DNA of 64,000 nt from Streptomyces armeniacus. Its GTDB lineage: Bacteria; Actinomycetota; Actinomycetes; Streptomycetales; Streptomycetaceae. Positions 44,349 to 54,164 of this stretch are shown piece after piece; within the stretch, counting starts at the first letter, position 1; every line of letters starts with the position of its first letter. A model generated the notes under the pieces. It was given only the letters and a program-made list of their open reading frames with translations, did no database searches and was not told the origin of the DNA. Location of the stretch: contig NZ_CP031320.1 in NCBI RefSeq assembly GCF_003355155.1, positions 3,463,367-3,527,366 on the forward strand. Direction: 5' to 3'. The translations under genes were made by a program, and so were the position numbers.

Positions 44349-44525
44349 TCAGGTTCCCCGCGTGGTGACGACGCCGACCGTCACCAGCCCCAGCACCACC
44401 CAGGCGAGCCACAGCCAGCCGCTGCCGCCGAGCGCCACCGTGTACGCCGTCACCACCACCAGGCCGACGACCGTGCACACCGTCATGACCTTGGCGGAGC
44501 CAGGCATCTCCGTCATTCCAGGCAT
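44349..44525 (-). CDS. Small two-helix membrane protein
   Basis: 58 residues with start ATG 44525 and stop at 44349. Two hydrophobic helices (VMTVCTVVGLVVVTAYTVA and WLWLAWVVLGLVTVGVV) are joined by a GGSG turn. A very strong ribosome site, GGAGGAGG, lies 8 bp upstream, which supports it as real despite its size. It sits between plsC and ctaG on the same strand, so it may be co-transcribed with ctaG. Function unknown. Confidence 0.8.
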   Translation of the reverse strand: MPGMTEMPGSAKVMTVCTVVGLVVVTAYTVALGGSGWLWLAWVVLGLVTVGVVTTRGT

Positions 44526-44696
44526 CGCAGCACCCTCCTCCCTGCGGCACGGTGGGGCGGTACGAGGCCGCCGCCGGACCGTCAGTCAGGTATCCATCGT
44601 CACCGGCCGGGCCCGGAAGCGCTACTGTCCCGCGTACGGCCGTGCTGCGTGCCGCCGTCCCGCGTACTGCCGTCCGCCGCGCGTACCGCCGTCCCG

Positions 44697-45647
44697 CTAC
44701 TGTCCGCGGGCCTGCAGGGACGCGAGGTACGCGTTGTACGCCACGAGCTCCTGGTCGCCGTCCCGGTCCGCCGCCCGGTCGCGCTGCCGGGCCTGTCGCT
44801 GCTCGGAGAAGTACCACTGGTAGACGAGTGCGATCAGCACCAGCACCGACGGGATCTCGCTGAACGCCCAGGCGATGCCGCCCGCCCACGTCTGGTCGTC
44901 CAGCGCGGTCACGCCCAGCGACGACGGGGGATCGGCGTACGTGCCCACCATCGGCTCGCTCGCCATCATCAGCGCGATCCCGAAGAACGCGTGGAACGGC
45001 ATGCCCGCGAACAGCTCCAGCATCCGCATCACGTATCCGGGCCGGTGCGGGCCCGGGTCGATGCCCATGATCGGCCAGAAGAAGACCAGGCCCACCAGCA
45101 GGAAGTGCAGCATCATCGTGATGTGGCCGGGCTTGGACTCCATGAGGAAGTCGAAGAGCGGCGTGAAGTACAACCCGTACAGGCTCGCGATGAACAGCGG
45201 GATGGTGAACGCCGCGTGCGTGACGACCCGCGCGTACCGGCTGTGCAGCACCGACACCAGCAGCTCGCGCGGCCCCGTACGGCCGCGTCCCGCCGTCGGC
45301 AGGGCCCGCAGTGCCAGCGTCACCGGCGCGCCGAGCAGCAGCAGGATCGGGGACAGCATGCTGATCACCATGTGCTGCACCATGTGCACGCTGAACAGCA
45401 CCATGCCGTACTCGTTCAGCGCGGTGCACATCACCAGCGCCACCGTCAGGACGCCGAGCGTGAAGGCGACCGTACGGCCCACCGGCCAGGCGTCGCCACG
45501 CCGCCGCAGCCGCATGACGCCCCAGGCGTAGAGGGCGAGCGCGAGAAGGCAGCCCGTCAGGAAGAACGGCTCGCCGGTGAACTCCAGTCCACGGCCGAGT
45601 GTGAACGGCGGCAGATCCATCGTCGTGCCGTGTTCGCCGTGGCCCAT
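44697..45647 (-). CDS. ctaG: Cytochrome c oxidase assembly protein, CtaG-type (caa3_CtaG)
   Basis: 316 residues. A polytopic membrane protein with about seven helices and the family's MVQHMVISMLSPILLLLGAP, HAAFTIPLFIASLYGLYF and LHFLLVGLVFFWPIMGIDP motifs. The His-rich N-terminus (MGHGEHG) and conserved membrane His residues suggest copper handling for CuB insertion into cytochrome oxidase. ATG 45647 has GGGAGAG upstream. It ends about 170 bp before the small membrane protein gene. Confidence 0.9.
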   Translation of the reverse strand: MGHGEHGTTMDLPPFTLGRGLEFTGEPFFLTGCLLALALYAWGVMRLRRRGDAWPVGRTVAFTLGVLTVALVMCTALNEYGMVLFSVHMVQHMVISMLSPILLLLGAPVTLALRALPTAGRGRTGPRELLVSVLHSRYARVVTHAAFTIPLFIASLYGLYFTPLFDFLMESKPGHITMMLHFLLVGLVFFWPIMGIDPGPHRPGYVMRMLELFAGMPFHAFFGIALMMASEPMVGTYADPPSSLGVTALDDQTWAGGIAWAFSEIPSVLVLIALVYQWYFSEQRQARQRDRAADRDGDQELVAYNAYLASLQARGQ

Positions 45648-45892
45648 CCGTACTCTCCCGGTTCGTGGCGGTCCGCCCGCACCAGGGTAGAACCGCCGTC
45701 CGGCGCCGCTCGCGCCGGGGGCCCGCCGCACACACGCCTGTACGCGCGCTCAGGCCCGTACGCGGTCACACCCGCGCACGCGCGCGCTCACACCCGTACG
45801 CACCCGCCCGGGCGGCCGCGACGCACCGCCCGGCCCGCGCAGGCCGCAGCAGCCGCCGCAGGGCAGCGGCGTACGGCCATGGCGTGCGTGCG

Positions 45893-46621
45893 TCAGGCGG
45901 GCTGCGTGGCCGCGGCGATCCGCTCGCCGCGCAGCGCCTCGTACCAGCGGTCGTCCACCGGCGGCAGCGCGTTCACGTCCAGCGCCAGCTTGATCAGCAG
46001 GTCCGCGATGAGCGGGTTCCGCGCCAGCACCGGGCCGTGCATGTACGTGCCGAAGACGGTGTCGTTCCAGGCGCCCTCGGTGCCGTCGCCGGTGCCGTTC
46101 CCGTTGCCCAGCCGTACGTGCGCCAGCGGGCGCGCCGTCGGGCCCAGGTGGGTGACGCCCTGGTGGTTCTCGAAGCCGGTCAGCTGCGGCAGGCCCAGCC
46201 GGCTGTCCATGTCGCCCAGCACGTCGCCGACGCAGCGGTCCGCCTCGCCGCGGGTGCTCTTCACGTCCAGCAGGCCCAGCCCGGGCTGCGGCGTGCCGAG
46301 GTCGTTCACGAACTCGTGGCCCAGGATCTGGTAGCCGGCGCAGACGGAGAAGACGATCGCGCCGTTGTCCACGGCGCGCGTCAGGCCGCCGTCGCGGAGC
46401 AGCCGCTCCGCGGCCAGCCGCTGCGGCCGGTCCTCGCCGCCGCCGATCAGGTAGATGTCCCCGGACGTGGGGAGCTGCTGGTCGGAACGGACGTCCAGGC
46501 GCTGCACCGCCAGCCCGCGCTGCTGCGCCCGCCGCTCCACGACCAGCGCGTTGCCCTGGTCGCCGTAGGTGCTCAGCAGGTCGGGGTAGATCCACACCAA
46601 CCGCAGATTCGTGTCAGCCAT
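45893..46621 (-). CDS. gatD: Lipid II isoglutaminyl synthase, glutamine amidotransferase subunit GatD
   Basis: 242 residues. A CobB/CobQ-like glutaminase that supplies ammonia to MurT for amidation of D-Glu in lipid II. The catalytic nucleophile is C94 (FSVCAGYQILG) and the partner histidine H195 (GTYMHGPVLARNP). DIYLIGGGEDRPQ is the conserved glutamine-site strand. It is 58 bp downstream of murT on the same strand; that spacer holds imperfect direct repeats of AATCCGAAAC. Confidence 0.95.
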   Translation of the reverse strand: MADTNLRLVWIYPDLLSTYGDQGNALVVERRAQQRGLAVQRLDVRSDQQLPTSGDIYLIGGGEDRPQRLAAERLLRDGGLTRAVDNGAIVFSVCAGYQILGHEFVNDLGTPQPGLGLLDVKSTRGEADRCVGDVLGDMDSRLGLPQLTGFENHQGVTHLGPTARPLAHVRLGNGNGTGDGTEGAWNDTVFGTYMHGPVLARNPLIADLLIKLALDVNALPPVDDRWYEALRGERIAAATQPA

Positions 46622-46679
46622 GCTCGCCAGCTCTCCGTATCAATCCGAAACAATCCGAAACAGCCCGGGTCCGAATCCG

Positions 46680-47918
46680 TCAGTTGCCCACGACGCGGCG
46701 CAGGTCCTGGAACGCCGTGTAGTTCGCGATCGCCTCGATGCGCCCGGGCGGGCACCTCCGTACGGCCTCCGACGCGGTCTCGCAGACCTGGAAGTCGACG
46801 CCCGCGACCTCCAGCCGCACCGCGAGGTCCAGCCGGCGGTCGCCGATCACGCAGATCGGGTGCCCCGCGAGGCGGGAGTAGTCGACGTCCCACAGCCAGG
46901 AGGTGTCAGTGCCGTCGGCGCCGCGCGCGTTCACCGCCAGGATCACCGGCGACGGCGGCGGGTCGATCAGCGAGAACGTCTCCAGCCAGCCGGCGGGGTT
47001 CTTGGCGAGCAGCAGCCGGATGTCGCGCTCCTGGTACGACACCACGTCGTAGCGGCCCGCGACGGCCGTCACCGAGTGCATGCGCTCCAGCGCCGTCTGC
47101 GGGGGCACCCCGAAGGCGGCGGCGACCGCGGCGGAGGTGGTGGCGTTGGCCTTGTTCGCCCGCCCGGGCAGCTGGAGGTGGATGGGCCACGCCGAACCGT
47201 GCGGGTCCAGCACGTGGTCCCCGGACAGCGCCCACGTCGGGGTGGGGCGGCGGAACCCGCACTCGGCGCAGAACCAGTCGTCGCCCGGCCGCTGCATCAC
47301 GCCGCCGCACGACGGGCACGACCAGGCGTCGTCCTTCCACTCCTGGCCCGCGGCCACCCACACGACGTTGGGCGAGGAGGAGGCGGCCCAGACCACCAGG
47401 GGGTCGTCGGCGTTGGCGATGATCACAGCCTTGGAGCCGGACAGGCCCTCCCGCCACCGTTCCGCCAGCATCCGCGTCTCGGCGGCCCGGTCGAGCTGGT
47501 CGCGGGAGAGGTTCAGCAGGGCGATCGCCTTCGGCGCCACGTCCCCGGCGACTCCGGCGAGGTACTTCTCGTCCACCTCGATCACGCCGTACCGGGCGTC
47601 CGATCCGCCGGCCAGCGCCGAGGTGATCCCGGCGGGCATGTTGGCGCCCAGCGCGTTCGAGACCACGCCGCCGTTGGCGCGCAGGGCCTCGGCGATCAGC
47701 CGGGTCGTGGTCGTCTTGCCGTTCGTGGCCGACACCAGGACGACGTCCAAATGCCGGGCCAGCCGGGCAAGCAGATCGGGGTCGAGCCTGAGCGCCACCT
47801 TGCCGCCGATCACCGACCCGCTGCCGCGGCCCGCGGCTCGCGATACCGCCGCTGCGGCCTTGCCCGCCGTCACGGCCAGCTTCGCCCGTGGCGACAGCGG
47901 CTCCGTGTCACCTGCCAT
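46680..47918 (-). CDS. murT: Lipid II isoglutaminyl synthase, Mur-ligase-like subunit MurT
   Basis: 412 residues. A Mur-ligase-family protein with the ATP loop SATNGKTTTTRLIAEALRANG. Unlike MurC-F it carries the four-cysteine zinc ribbon CPSCGG and CAECGF (about residues 195-230) typical of MurT, then a DUF1727 C-terminal domain. With GatD it makes D-isoglutamine in peptidoglycan stem peptides, needed for cross-linking. ATG 47918. The gatD gene follows. Confidence 0.95.
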   Translation of the reverse strand: MAGDTEPLSPRAKLAVTAGKAAAAVSRAAGRGSGSVIGGKVALRLDPDLLARLARHLDVVLVSATNGKTTTTRLIAEALRANGGVVSNALGANMPAGITSALAGGSDARYGVIEVDEKYLAGVAGDVAPKAIALLNLSRDQLDRAAETRMLAERWREGLSGSKAVIIANADDPLVVWAASSSPNVVWVAAGQEWKDDAWSCPSCGGVMQRPGDDWFCAECGFRRPTPTWALSGDHVLDPHGSAWPIHLQLPGRANKANATTSAAVAAAFGVPPQTALERMHSVTAVAGRYDVVSYQERDIRLLLAKNPAGWLETFSLIDPPPSPVILAVNARGADGTDTSWLWDVDYSRLAGHPICVIGDRRLDLAVRLEVAGVDFQVCETASEAVRRCPPGRIEAIANYTAFQDLRRVVGN

Positions 47919-48023
47919 CGTCCTGTTTCCTCCTTGCCCCTCGGTGGGGGCCAGCCTATCGAGGTCTGCGCACGGTTCCGCACCGCGGCACCGTGCCGGC
48001 CGTACGGCTCGTACGCTTGCGGC

Positions 48024-48584
48024 ATGCGAAGCCGTACGATCCCCGGCAGTTCCGGAACTCCCCGAGAGCTACGGCTGTTCGGCGATCCCGCCCTGCACGC
48101 GCCCTGCCGCGAGGTCACCTCCGCCGACGGGCCGCTGGACCGGCTGGTCGAGGACATGTACGCGACGATGTACGCGGCGCAGGGCGTGGGTCTCGCCGCG
48201 AACCAGGTCGGCGTACCGCTGCGGCTGTTCGTCTACGACTGCCCCGACGACGAGGACGTCCGGCACCGCGGCCACGTCGTCAACCCGCGCCTCACGGAGG
48301 CCGGCGGCGGCACCGTACGGGGCCCGGAGGGCTGCCTGTCGCTGCCCGGCCTGGAAGCGCCCACCGTCCGCCACGACCACGCGGTGGTGGAGGGCGAGGA
48401 CCTGCGGGGGCGGCCCATACGGATCCCGGGCACGGGTTTCTTCGCGCGCTGCCTGCAGCACGAGTGCGACCACCTGGAGGGCGCCGTCTACGCGGACCGG
48501 CTCACCGGGCTGCGCCGCCGCCGTACGCTCCGCGCGGTGCGCCGCGCGCCGTGGGCGGCGGCAGCGGCACGGGAGGCACGCTGA
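48024..48584 (+). CDS. def: Peptide deformylase
   Basis: 186 residues. It removes the formyl group from nascent proteins. The three PDF motifs are complete: GVGLAANQVG (Q61), EGCLSLPG (C104) and QHECDH (H146, E147, H150), giving the Fe2+ site and base. The C-terminus is Arg-rich. Streptomycetes usually carry several def genes; this isolated one is probably not the def linked to fmt. ATG 48024 is divergent from murT. Confidence 0.95.
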   Translation: MRSRTIPGSSGTPRELRLFGDPALHAPCREVTSADGPLDRLVEDMYATMYAAQGVGLAANQVGVPLRLFVYDCPDDEDVRHRGHVVNPRLTEAGGGTVRGPEGCLSLPGLEAPTVRHDHAVVEGEDLRGRPIRIPGTGFFARCLQHECDHLEGAVYADRLTGLRRRRTLRAVRRAPWAAAAAREAR

Positions 48585-48618
48585 ACGGGGGCGGGAAAGC
48601 CGTCCGGAAAACGCCGTC

Positions 48619-48640
48619 GGGGGGCTCGTACGGGACCCCC
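48619..48640. terminator. Hairpin between def and tetR
   Basis: GGGGG (48620-48624) can pair with CCCCC (48636-48640) across an 11-nt loop in the convergent gap. It is GC-only and lacks a T-run. A short direct repeat GGAGCACC lies to its right. Confidence 0.45.
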
Positions 48641-48707
48641 TGAACTGCCTGGACACCGGGACGCCGGAGCACCGGAGCACCGGAATCCCCGCCCCGGCGG
48701 CCGCCGT

Positions 48708-49352
48708 TCAGAAGCCGGGCCCGTCCTTGCGGTCGCCCGCCGTCGCCAGCCGCCCCCACAGCAGGTCGGCGAGGTGGCGCACCAACTGCTCGCGCGGGCA
48801 GGGCCGTTCGCGCAGCCACCAGTCCCCGGCGGCGTACATCATGCCGACGATCCCGTGCCCCCACACGCGGGCCTGCTCCTCGCCGCCGGTGCCGAGGTCG
48901 ACCCGTTCGGCTATCACCGTGGCCAGCTCCTCGCCGAGGCGCCGCAGCAGCGGCGCGGAGTGCTGGCCGACGTCGAAGCCCTGCTCTCCGGACGAGCCGC
49001 CCTCGGCGGGGTGCATGAGGAAGCGGTACACCTGCGGTCGCGACTCGATCGCGGCGAGGTACGTGTCGAGAGTGCGCTCGACGCGCGCGCGGCGGTCGGC
49101 GGGCGCGTCCAGCGCGGCGCGGAGAGCGTCCAGCAGGGCGTCGGTGTGGCGTACGGCCAGGGCGCGGTACAGCCCGCCCTTGTCCCCGAAGTGCCGGTAG
49201 AGGATGGGCTTGGTGATGCCCGCCTCGGCGGCGATGGCGTTCATGGAGGCGTTGGGCCCGTCGCGCAGGACGACCTTGTCGGCGGCCTCCAGCAGTTCCC
49301 CGCGCCGCCTTTCCGTGGCGCTGCGCTGGTCATCCCGCTGTGTCGTCTCCAT
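48708..49352 (-). CDS. TetR-family regulator, divergent from an acyl-CoA dehydrogenase
   Basis: 214 residues. The N-terminal HTH is ELLEAADKVVLRDGPNASMN then AAEAGITKPILYRHFGDKGGLY (residues about 20-62). The C-terminal domain has the YRFLMHPAEGGSSGEQGF segment and hydrophobic helices suited to a fatty acyl ligand. ATG 49352 has GGGGAGG upstream. It is divergent from the acyl-CoA dehydrogenase, the usual arrangement for acyl-CoA-responsive TetR repressors. GTTAC/GTAAC palindromes occur in the shared promoter. Confidence 0.92.
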   Translation of the reverse strand: METTQRDDQRSATERRRGELLEAADKVVLRDGPNASMNAIAAEAGITKPILYRHFGDKGGLYRALAVRHTDALLDALRAALDAPADRRARVERTLDTYLAAIESRPQVYRFLMHPAEGGSSGEQGFDVGQHSAPLLRRLGEELATVIAERVDLGTGGEEQARVWGHGIVGMMYAAGDWWLRERPCPREQLVRHLADLLWGRLATAGDRKDGPGF

Positions 49353-49443
49353 GATGAGCCTCCCCGCATGTGATCTCCTGCCGCGCAACGTAACACCCGC
49401 CGCTGGTCGGCGGCCCTGTGCGAGGCGGTGACCAGCCGGGGAG

Positions 49444-49492
49444 TTGACATGGGCTACCGGCTGGTAACAGACTGGCTGTTACCGATAGTAAC
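49444..49492. promoter_or_regulatory. Promoter and operator of the acyl-CoA dehydrogenase
   Basis: TTGACA at 49444-49449 is a good -35; CAGACT at 49468-49473 would be the -10 after 18 bp. A TACC-GGCT-GGTA repeat lies between them. At 49478-49492 is GTTAC-CGATA-GTAAC, a perfect 5-bp-arm palindrome. These are likely binding sites for the divergent TetR. Confidence 0.55.
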
Positions 49493-49524
49493 TATCTTGC
49501 CGCCGACGAACGGGGAGGCTCCCC

Positions 49525-50751
<1,227 letters not shown>

Positions 50752-51314
50752 ACGGTGCCGGTGCGCGGGGTGCCCGGACCCGCGCTGGGCTCGTAACTGT
50801 CCGCTCCGTAACTGACAGTGCTGTTACGGGCGTTCGCCCACACTGGAACGAGCCCCAGTACGCCGTGGCCGGACCCCGACCAGGCCCGTCCCCTTCCCGG
50901 GGCCGCGCGCACGGCGGGTGACGGACCGGCGACCTCGACCAGGACCTCACCGTGGCGCCGGGGCGCAAGCCCGGACGGGACGGCGGCAGCGGGCAGGGGA
51001 CCACCGTCGCCCACGCGGCGCTGCGGACCGACCGCTGTCCGCTGGTCCGCTACGCGGCGGGGGAGCGCGAGCTTTGCGACCACGCGGACGGTCCGCACGA
51101 GCTGAAGTCCGTGCACGACAACCGGTGTTGCACCAAGGTCCGCCCGTACCCGGAACGGCGGCTCGACTCCCTCCAGAGGCGCGCGGGCGAGGAGTGCGAC
51201 GCCGCCCTGTCGTCCTCACCCCCGGGACGGCGGCCCGGTCTGACAGTGGTGCCGTCTACCGTGGAACGCGCCCGGGTCCCGGCTCCACGGCGCCCGGCCC
51301 CTGGGGGTGAACAC
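50752..51314. other. 563-bp gap with GTAAC repeats, no clear gene
   Basis: No ORF here looks real by codon pattern. 50806-50829 is a palindrome CCGTAAC-N10-GTTACGG, with another GTAAC at 50792, echoing the operator upstream of the acyl-CoA dehydrogenase. The frame of the next gene is open upstream to 50952, but nothing in that stretch resembles a protein family and the 51315 start has a ribosome site. Confidence 0.45.
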
Positions 51315-52145
51315 ATGACAGCCAGGAACCCGAGAGACGCGCGCGACCCGCACGACACGCCCGGCCCCGCGCTGACGCGGGCCCAGCGGCGCGCCGTGGC
51401 CGACGCCGACCAGGACACCGGCGAGGTCCACGGCGCGGCGTCCACCCTGCGCAAGCTGGCCGGGCTGGGCCTGGCACGACCGTACGGGCGCTTCGGCGCG
51501 TACTACCTCACCGCCGCCGGGCGCGCCCTCCGCGAGAGCGTGCTCGCCGCCGCCCCCGGCACGGCGCGCCGCCCGGAGTCCGCGGAGGGCGCGGAGGGCG
51601 CCTTCGCCCCGGCCACCGGGGACGAGCCCCCGCGCCCCGGCCCGGCCGAGCACGCCTCCGCGGCGGCCCGGGCCTGGGACGCGCTGCTGGAGATCCGCCG
51701 CGTGACCGGCACGGGCACCGGCCCCGGCACGGACACGCGCGGCGCCGGAGGCCCTGCCCCCGCCGCGCCCGGCCCCGCCGCACCGGACCCGCGCGCCGTC
51801 CCGGCCGGCTGGGAACGGGCGCGCCCCGTGCACGCCGTGGCCCTCGCGCTGGAGGCCGCGGGCGTCCCGCCGTCCGCCGTGGACACCTCGGGACGCCGCG
51901 TCCGTACGGGATACCGGGTCGCCGCGGCGGAGGGCGACGAAGACGCCGGACCCGGCGCCGTACGCGTGGAGTGGCGGCACGCCGCGGGCACGGACCCGGC
52001 GGGCGGCGATGCGTACGGCGACGGCCCGGCGGAGCGACTCGCCGCCTGCGCCCGTGTGCTGGCGGACCGAGGCTGGGAGGCGGAGCGCTACCTCGACAGC
52101 CGCCGTCGGCGTTACCTCCTGGTCACCCCGCGTCGCCTGGCGTGA
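51315..52145 (+). CDS. Uncharacterised protein with a winged-helix-like N-terminus
   Basis: 276 residues. The first 70 residues (TRAQRRAVADADQDTGEVHG, ASTLRKLAGLGLARPYGRFG, AYYLTAAGRALRE) look like a winged-helix fold. A long Ala/Gly/Pro-rich linker follows, then a C-terminal alpha/beta part (RPVHAVALALEAAGVPPSAV; VRVEWRHAAG; LADRGWEAERYLDSRRRRYLLV). It may be a streptomycete-specific DNA-associated protein. ATG 51315 has a GGGGGTGA site. Function unknown. Confidence 0.7.
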   Translation: MTARNPRDARDPHDTPGPALTRAQRRAVADADQDTGEVHGAASTLRKLAGLGLARPYGRFGAYYLTAAGRALRESVLAAAPGTARRPESAEGAEGAFAPATGDEPPRPGPAEHASAAARAWDALLEIRRVTGTGTGPGTDTRGAGGPAPAAPGPAAPDPRAVPAGWERARPVHAVALALEAAGVPPSAVDTSGRRVRTGYRVAAAEGDEDAGPGAVRVEWRHAAGTDPAGGDAYGDGPAERLAACARVLADRGWEAERYLDSRRRRYLLVTPRRLA

Positions 52146-52364
52146 CCGGCGGAAGAGACCGGCGGAAGGGAGAGGCGGACCTGACCGGCGCACGGGCGGG
52201 CCCCGCGCCGGGTGTGTTCGGCCCGCCGACAGGTCCTCGGCCGCCTCCCGGAGGCGCGTACGGCGGGCGCGAACGCCCGTACGGGACACGCCGCGTGACG
52301 TCCGCGCCGTGGCAACGCGGGAGCCGGGGCGCGCTCCCGCTCCCCGTCGCATTTGCCCGGCGGG

Positions 52365-52392
52365 TTGCCTGCCAGGCCGCAAGCCGTAACGT
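52365..52392 (+). promoter_or_regulatory. Candidate promoter of the DUF5753 regulator
   Basis: TTGCCT at 52365-52370, a 16-bp spacer, and TAACGT at 52387-52392, 38 bp before the ATG. It is a fair match to the major sigma factor consensus; it is not tested. The rest of the 284-bp gap contains a GACCGGCGGAAG direct repeat near 52143-52166. Confidence 0.4.
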
Positions 52393-52429
52393 GGTGGGCG
52401 CGGGGTGTCGGCAGGACGAAAGCGAGACG

Positions 52430-53356
52430 ATGCGTATCACTCAGGTCACCGGAACCGAGCCTGCGGGCCGAGTTCTGGCGAACCGGCAGGCCGGGCCGGC
52501 CGTACCGCGGATGGTCCTCGGCGCGCGGCTGCGGACGCTGCGGGAGGCGCAGTACATAACCCGCGAGGAGGCCGCCGAGGCCATACGGGCCGAGCCCACA
52601 CTCGTCGCCGCGCTCGAACAGGGCCGCACCGGCTGCCGGCTGCGCGACGTGGCCGACCTGCTGACCATCTACAGCGTGCGCGACGAGTCCGAGCGCAGCA
52701 CCGTCCTCGCCCTGGCGCGGCAGGCCAACATCCCCGGCTGGTGGCAGGAGTTCGAGGACGTCGTCCCCGACTGGCTGCACACGTACCTCGGACTGGAGCA
52801 GGCCGCCGACGTACTGCGCAGCTACGAGGTGCAGTTCGTGCCGGGCCTCCTGCAGACCCCGGACTACGCACGCGCCGTCATCGGCCTCGGCCACGCCGAC
52901 GCCCCGGAACCGCAGCTGCGACGGCGTGTCGAACTGCGCATGCGGCGCCAGGCGATCCTGTACGGCTCCCAGCCGCCGCATCTGTGGACCGTCATCGACG
53001 AGGCGGCGCTGCGGCGCCCGGTCGGCGGCCGGGAGGTGATGCGGGACCAGCTGCGGCACCTCATCCAGATGTGCGAACTGCCGCACGTCACCGTGCAGTT
53101 GCTGCCATTCCAGGCCGGCGCCCGCCTCGCCGCGGGCGCGCCCGTCACACTGCTGCGGCTGCCGCAGCGGGATCTGCCCGACGTCGTCTACCTCGAGCAG
53201 CTGATCGGCGCCGCCTACCCGGACGATCCCGAGGACGTCGAGTTCTACCGGCACGTGATCGACCAGCTGGTCACCAGGGCCGAGCCGGCGACGGCGACGC
53301 AGACGCTGCTGCGGGAGATGCTGGAGCGGGACGGCGACTCGCCGTTCGCCACGTAG
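52430..53356 (+). CDS. XRE-family regulator with DUF5753 domain
   Basis: 308 residues. An N-terminal HTH (GARLRTLREAQYITREEAAE then IRAEPTLVAALEQGRTGCRL) is followed by the DUF5753 domain (VPDWLHTYLGLEQAADVLRSYE; PGLLQTPDYARAVI; HVTVQLLPFQAG; VVYLEQLIGAAYPDDPEDVEFY). These WhiJ-like regulators usually pair with a small DUF397 protein and influence development. No DUF397 gene is adjacent here. Its closest regulator neighbour is the XRE-cupin gene 150 bp downstream. Confidence 0.92.
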   Translation: MRITQVTGTEPAGRVLANRQAGPAVPRMVLGARLRTLREAQYITREEAAEAIRAEPTLVAALEQGRTGCRLRDVADLLTIYSVRDESERSTVLALARQANIPGWWQEFEDVVPDWLHTYLGLEQAADVLRSYEVQFVPGLLQTPDYARAVIGLGHADAPEPQLRRRVELRMRRQAILYGSQPPHLWTVIDEAALRRPVGGREVMRDQLRHLIQMCELPHVTVQLLPFQAGARLAAGAPVTLLRLPQRDLPDVVYLEQLIGAAYPDDPEDVEFYRHVIDQLVTRAEPATATQTLLREMLERDGDSPFAT

Positions 53357-53461
53357 ACGCGGGCCGCCCGCTGCCACTGCCTCCCCGGCGCGCCGTCCCC
53401 GCCCGTACCGCCACCGGCGACACGCCGGGCGCTGGCGCACGGCCCCGCACCCCGCGTGACG

Positions 53462-53475
53462 GCAACACGGGTTGC
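53462..53475. promoter_or_regulatory. Palindrome upstream of the second XRE-cupin gene
   Basis: GCAAC-ACGG-GTTGC has perfect 5-bp arms and ends 31 bp before the GTG. It could be an autoregulatory operator of the XRE-cupin protein. Confidence 0.4.
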
Positions 53476-53506
53476 TGTTTCCGGAACGAGGGAGTGGAAT
53501 GGAGCG

Positions 53507-54112
53507 GTGGAGGACACAACCGCGATCACCGACGTCCTGTCCGAGGTCGGCCCCCGCCTCAAGCGCCTGCGTACGCAGCGCGGCGTGACCCTGGCCGCAC
53601 TGTCCGAGAAGACCGGCGTCTCGAAGAGCACGCTGTCCCGGCTGGAGTCCGGACAGCGCCGCCCCAGCCTCGAACTGCTGCTGCCCATCGCCCAGGCCCA
53701 CCAGGTGCCACTCGACGAACTGGTCGGCGCGCCCGAGGTGGGTGACCCGCGCGTACGCAGCGTGCCGCGAGAGGTCAACGGCATGACGGCCGTCCCGCTC
53801 ACCCGCCAGCCCAGCGCGCTCCAGGCGTACAAGCTGGTCATCCCGGCCACTCGGGCCGAGCCCGAGCCGCGCACCCACGAGGGCTACGAGTGGCTGTACG
53901 TGCTCTCCGGGCGGCTCCGCCTGGTGCTCGCCGAGCACGACGTGGAGCTGGGCGCGGGCGAGGCCGCCGAGTTCGACACGCGGGTGCCGCACTGGTTCGG
54001 CAACGCAGGCCCGGAACCGGTGGAGATCCTCAGCCTGTTCGGCCGGCAGGGCGAGCGCATGCACGTACGGGCCCGGCCCAAGCGGCGCGGCCGGGAGTCC
54101 GGCGACCGATGA
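53507..54112 (+). CDS. XRE-family regulator with cupin domain
   Basis: 201 residues. The HTH (GPRLKRLRTQRGVTLAALSE then KTGVSKSTLSRLESGQRRPS, residues about 13-52) is followed by a cupin (RTHEGYEWLYVLSGRLRLVL; LGAGEAAEFDTRVPHWFGNAG), with His/Glu ligands of the small barrel. GTG 53507 fits the family start. It is followed after 52 bp by the maleylpyruvate-isomerase-like gene, probably one transcript. The ligand is unknown. Confidence 0.9.
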   Translation: MEDTTAITDVLSEVGPRLKRLRTQRGVTLAALSEKTGVSKSTLSRLESGQRRPSLELLLPIAQAHQVPLDELVGAPEVGDPRVRSVPREVNGMTAVPLTRQPSALQAYKLVIPATRAEPEPRTHEGYEWLYVLSGRLRLVLAEHDVELGAGEAAEFDTRVPHWFGNAGPEPVEILSLFGRQGERMHVRARPKRRGRESGDR

Positions 54113-54164
54113 GTTTCCGCGCCGCCCGGAGTCTGCATCTGCGGACCCGGACCGAAGGAGAAAC

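Noticed and set aside
51060..51180. tRNA-like folding in the 563-bp gap
   Set aside because: No consistent cloverleaf, T-loop GTTCGA or CCA-compatible acceptor stem could be built.
50952..51314. Extending the 51315 gene upstream to 50952
   Set aside because: The frame is open, but the residues resemble no family. The ATG at 51315 has a ribosome site and the upstream part is probably leader.
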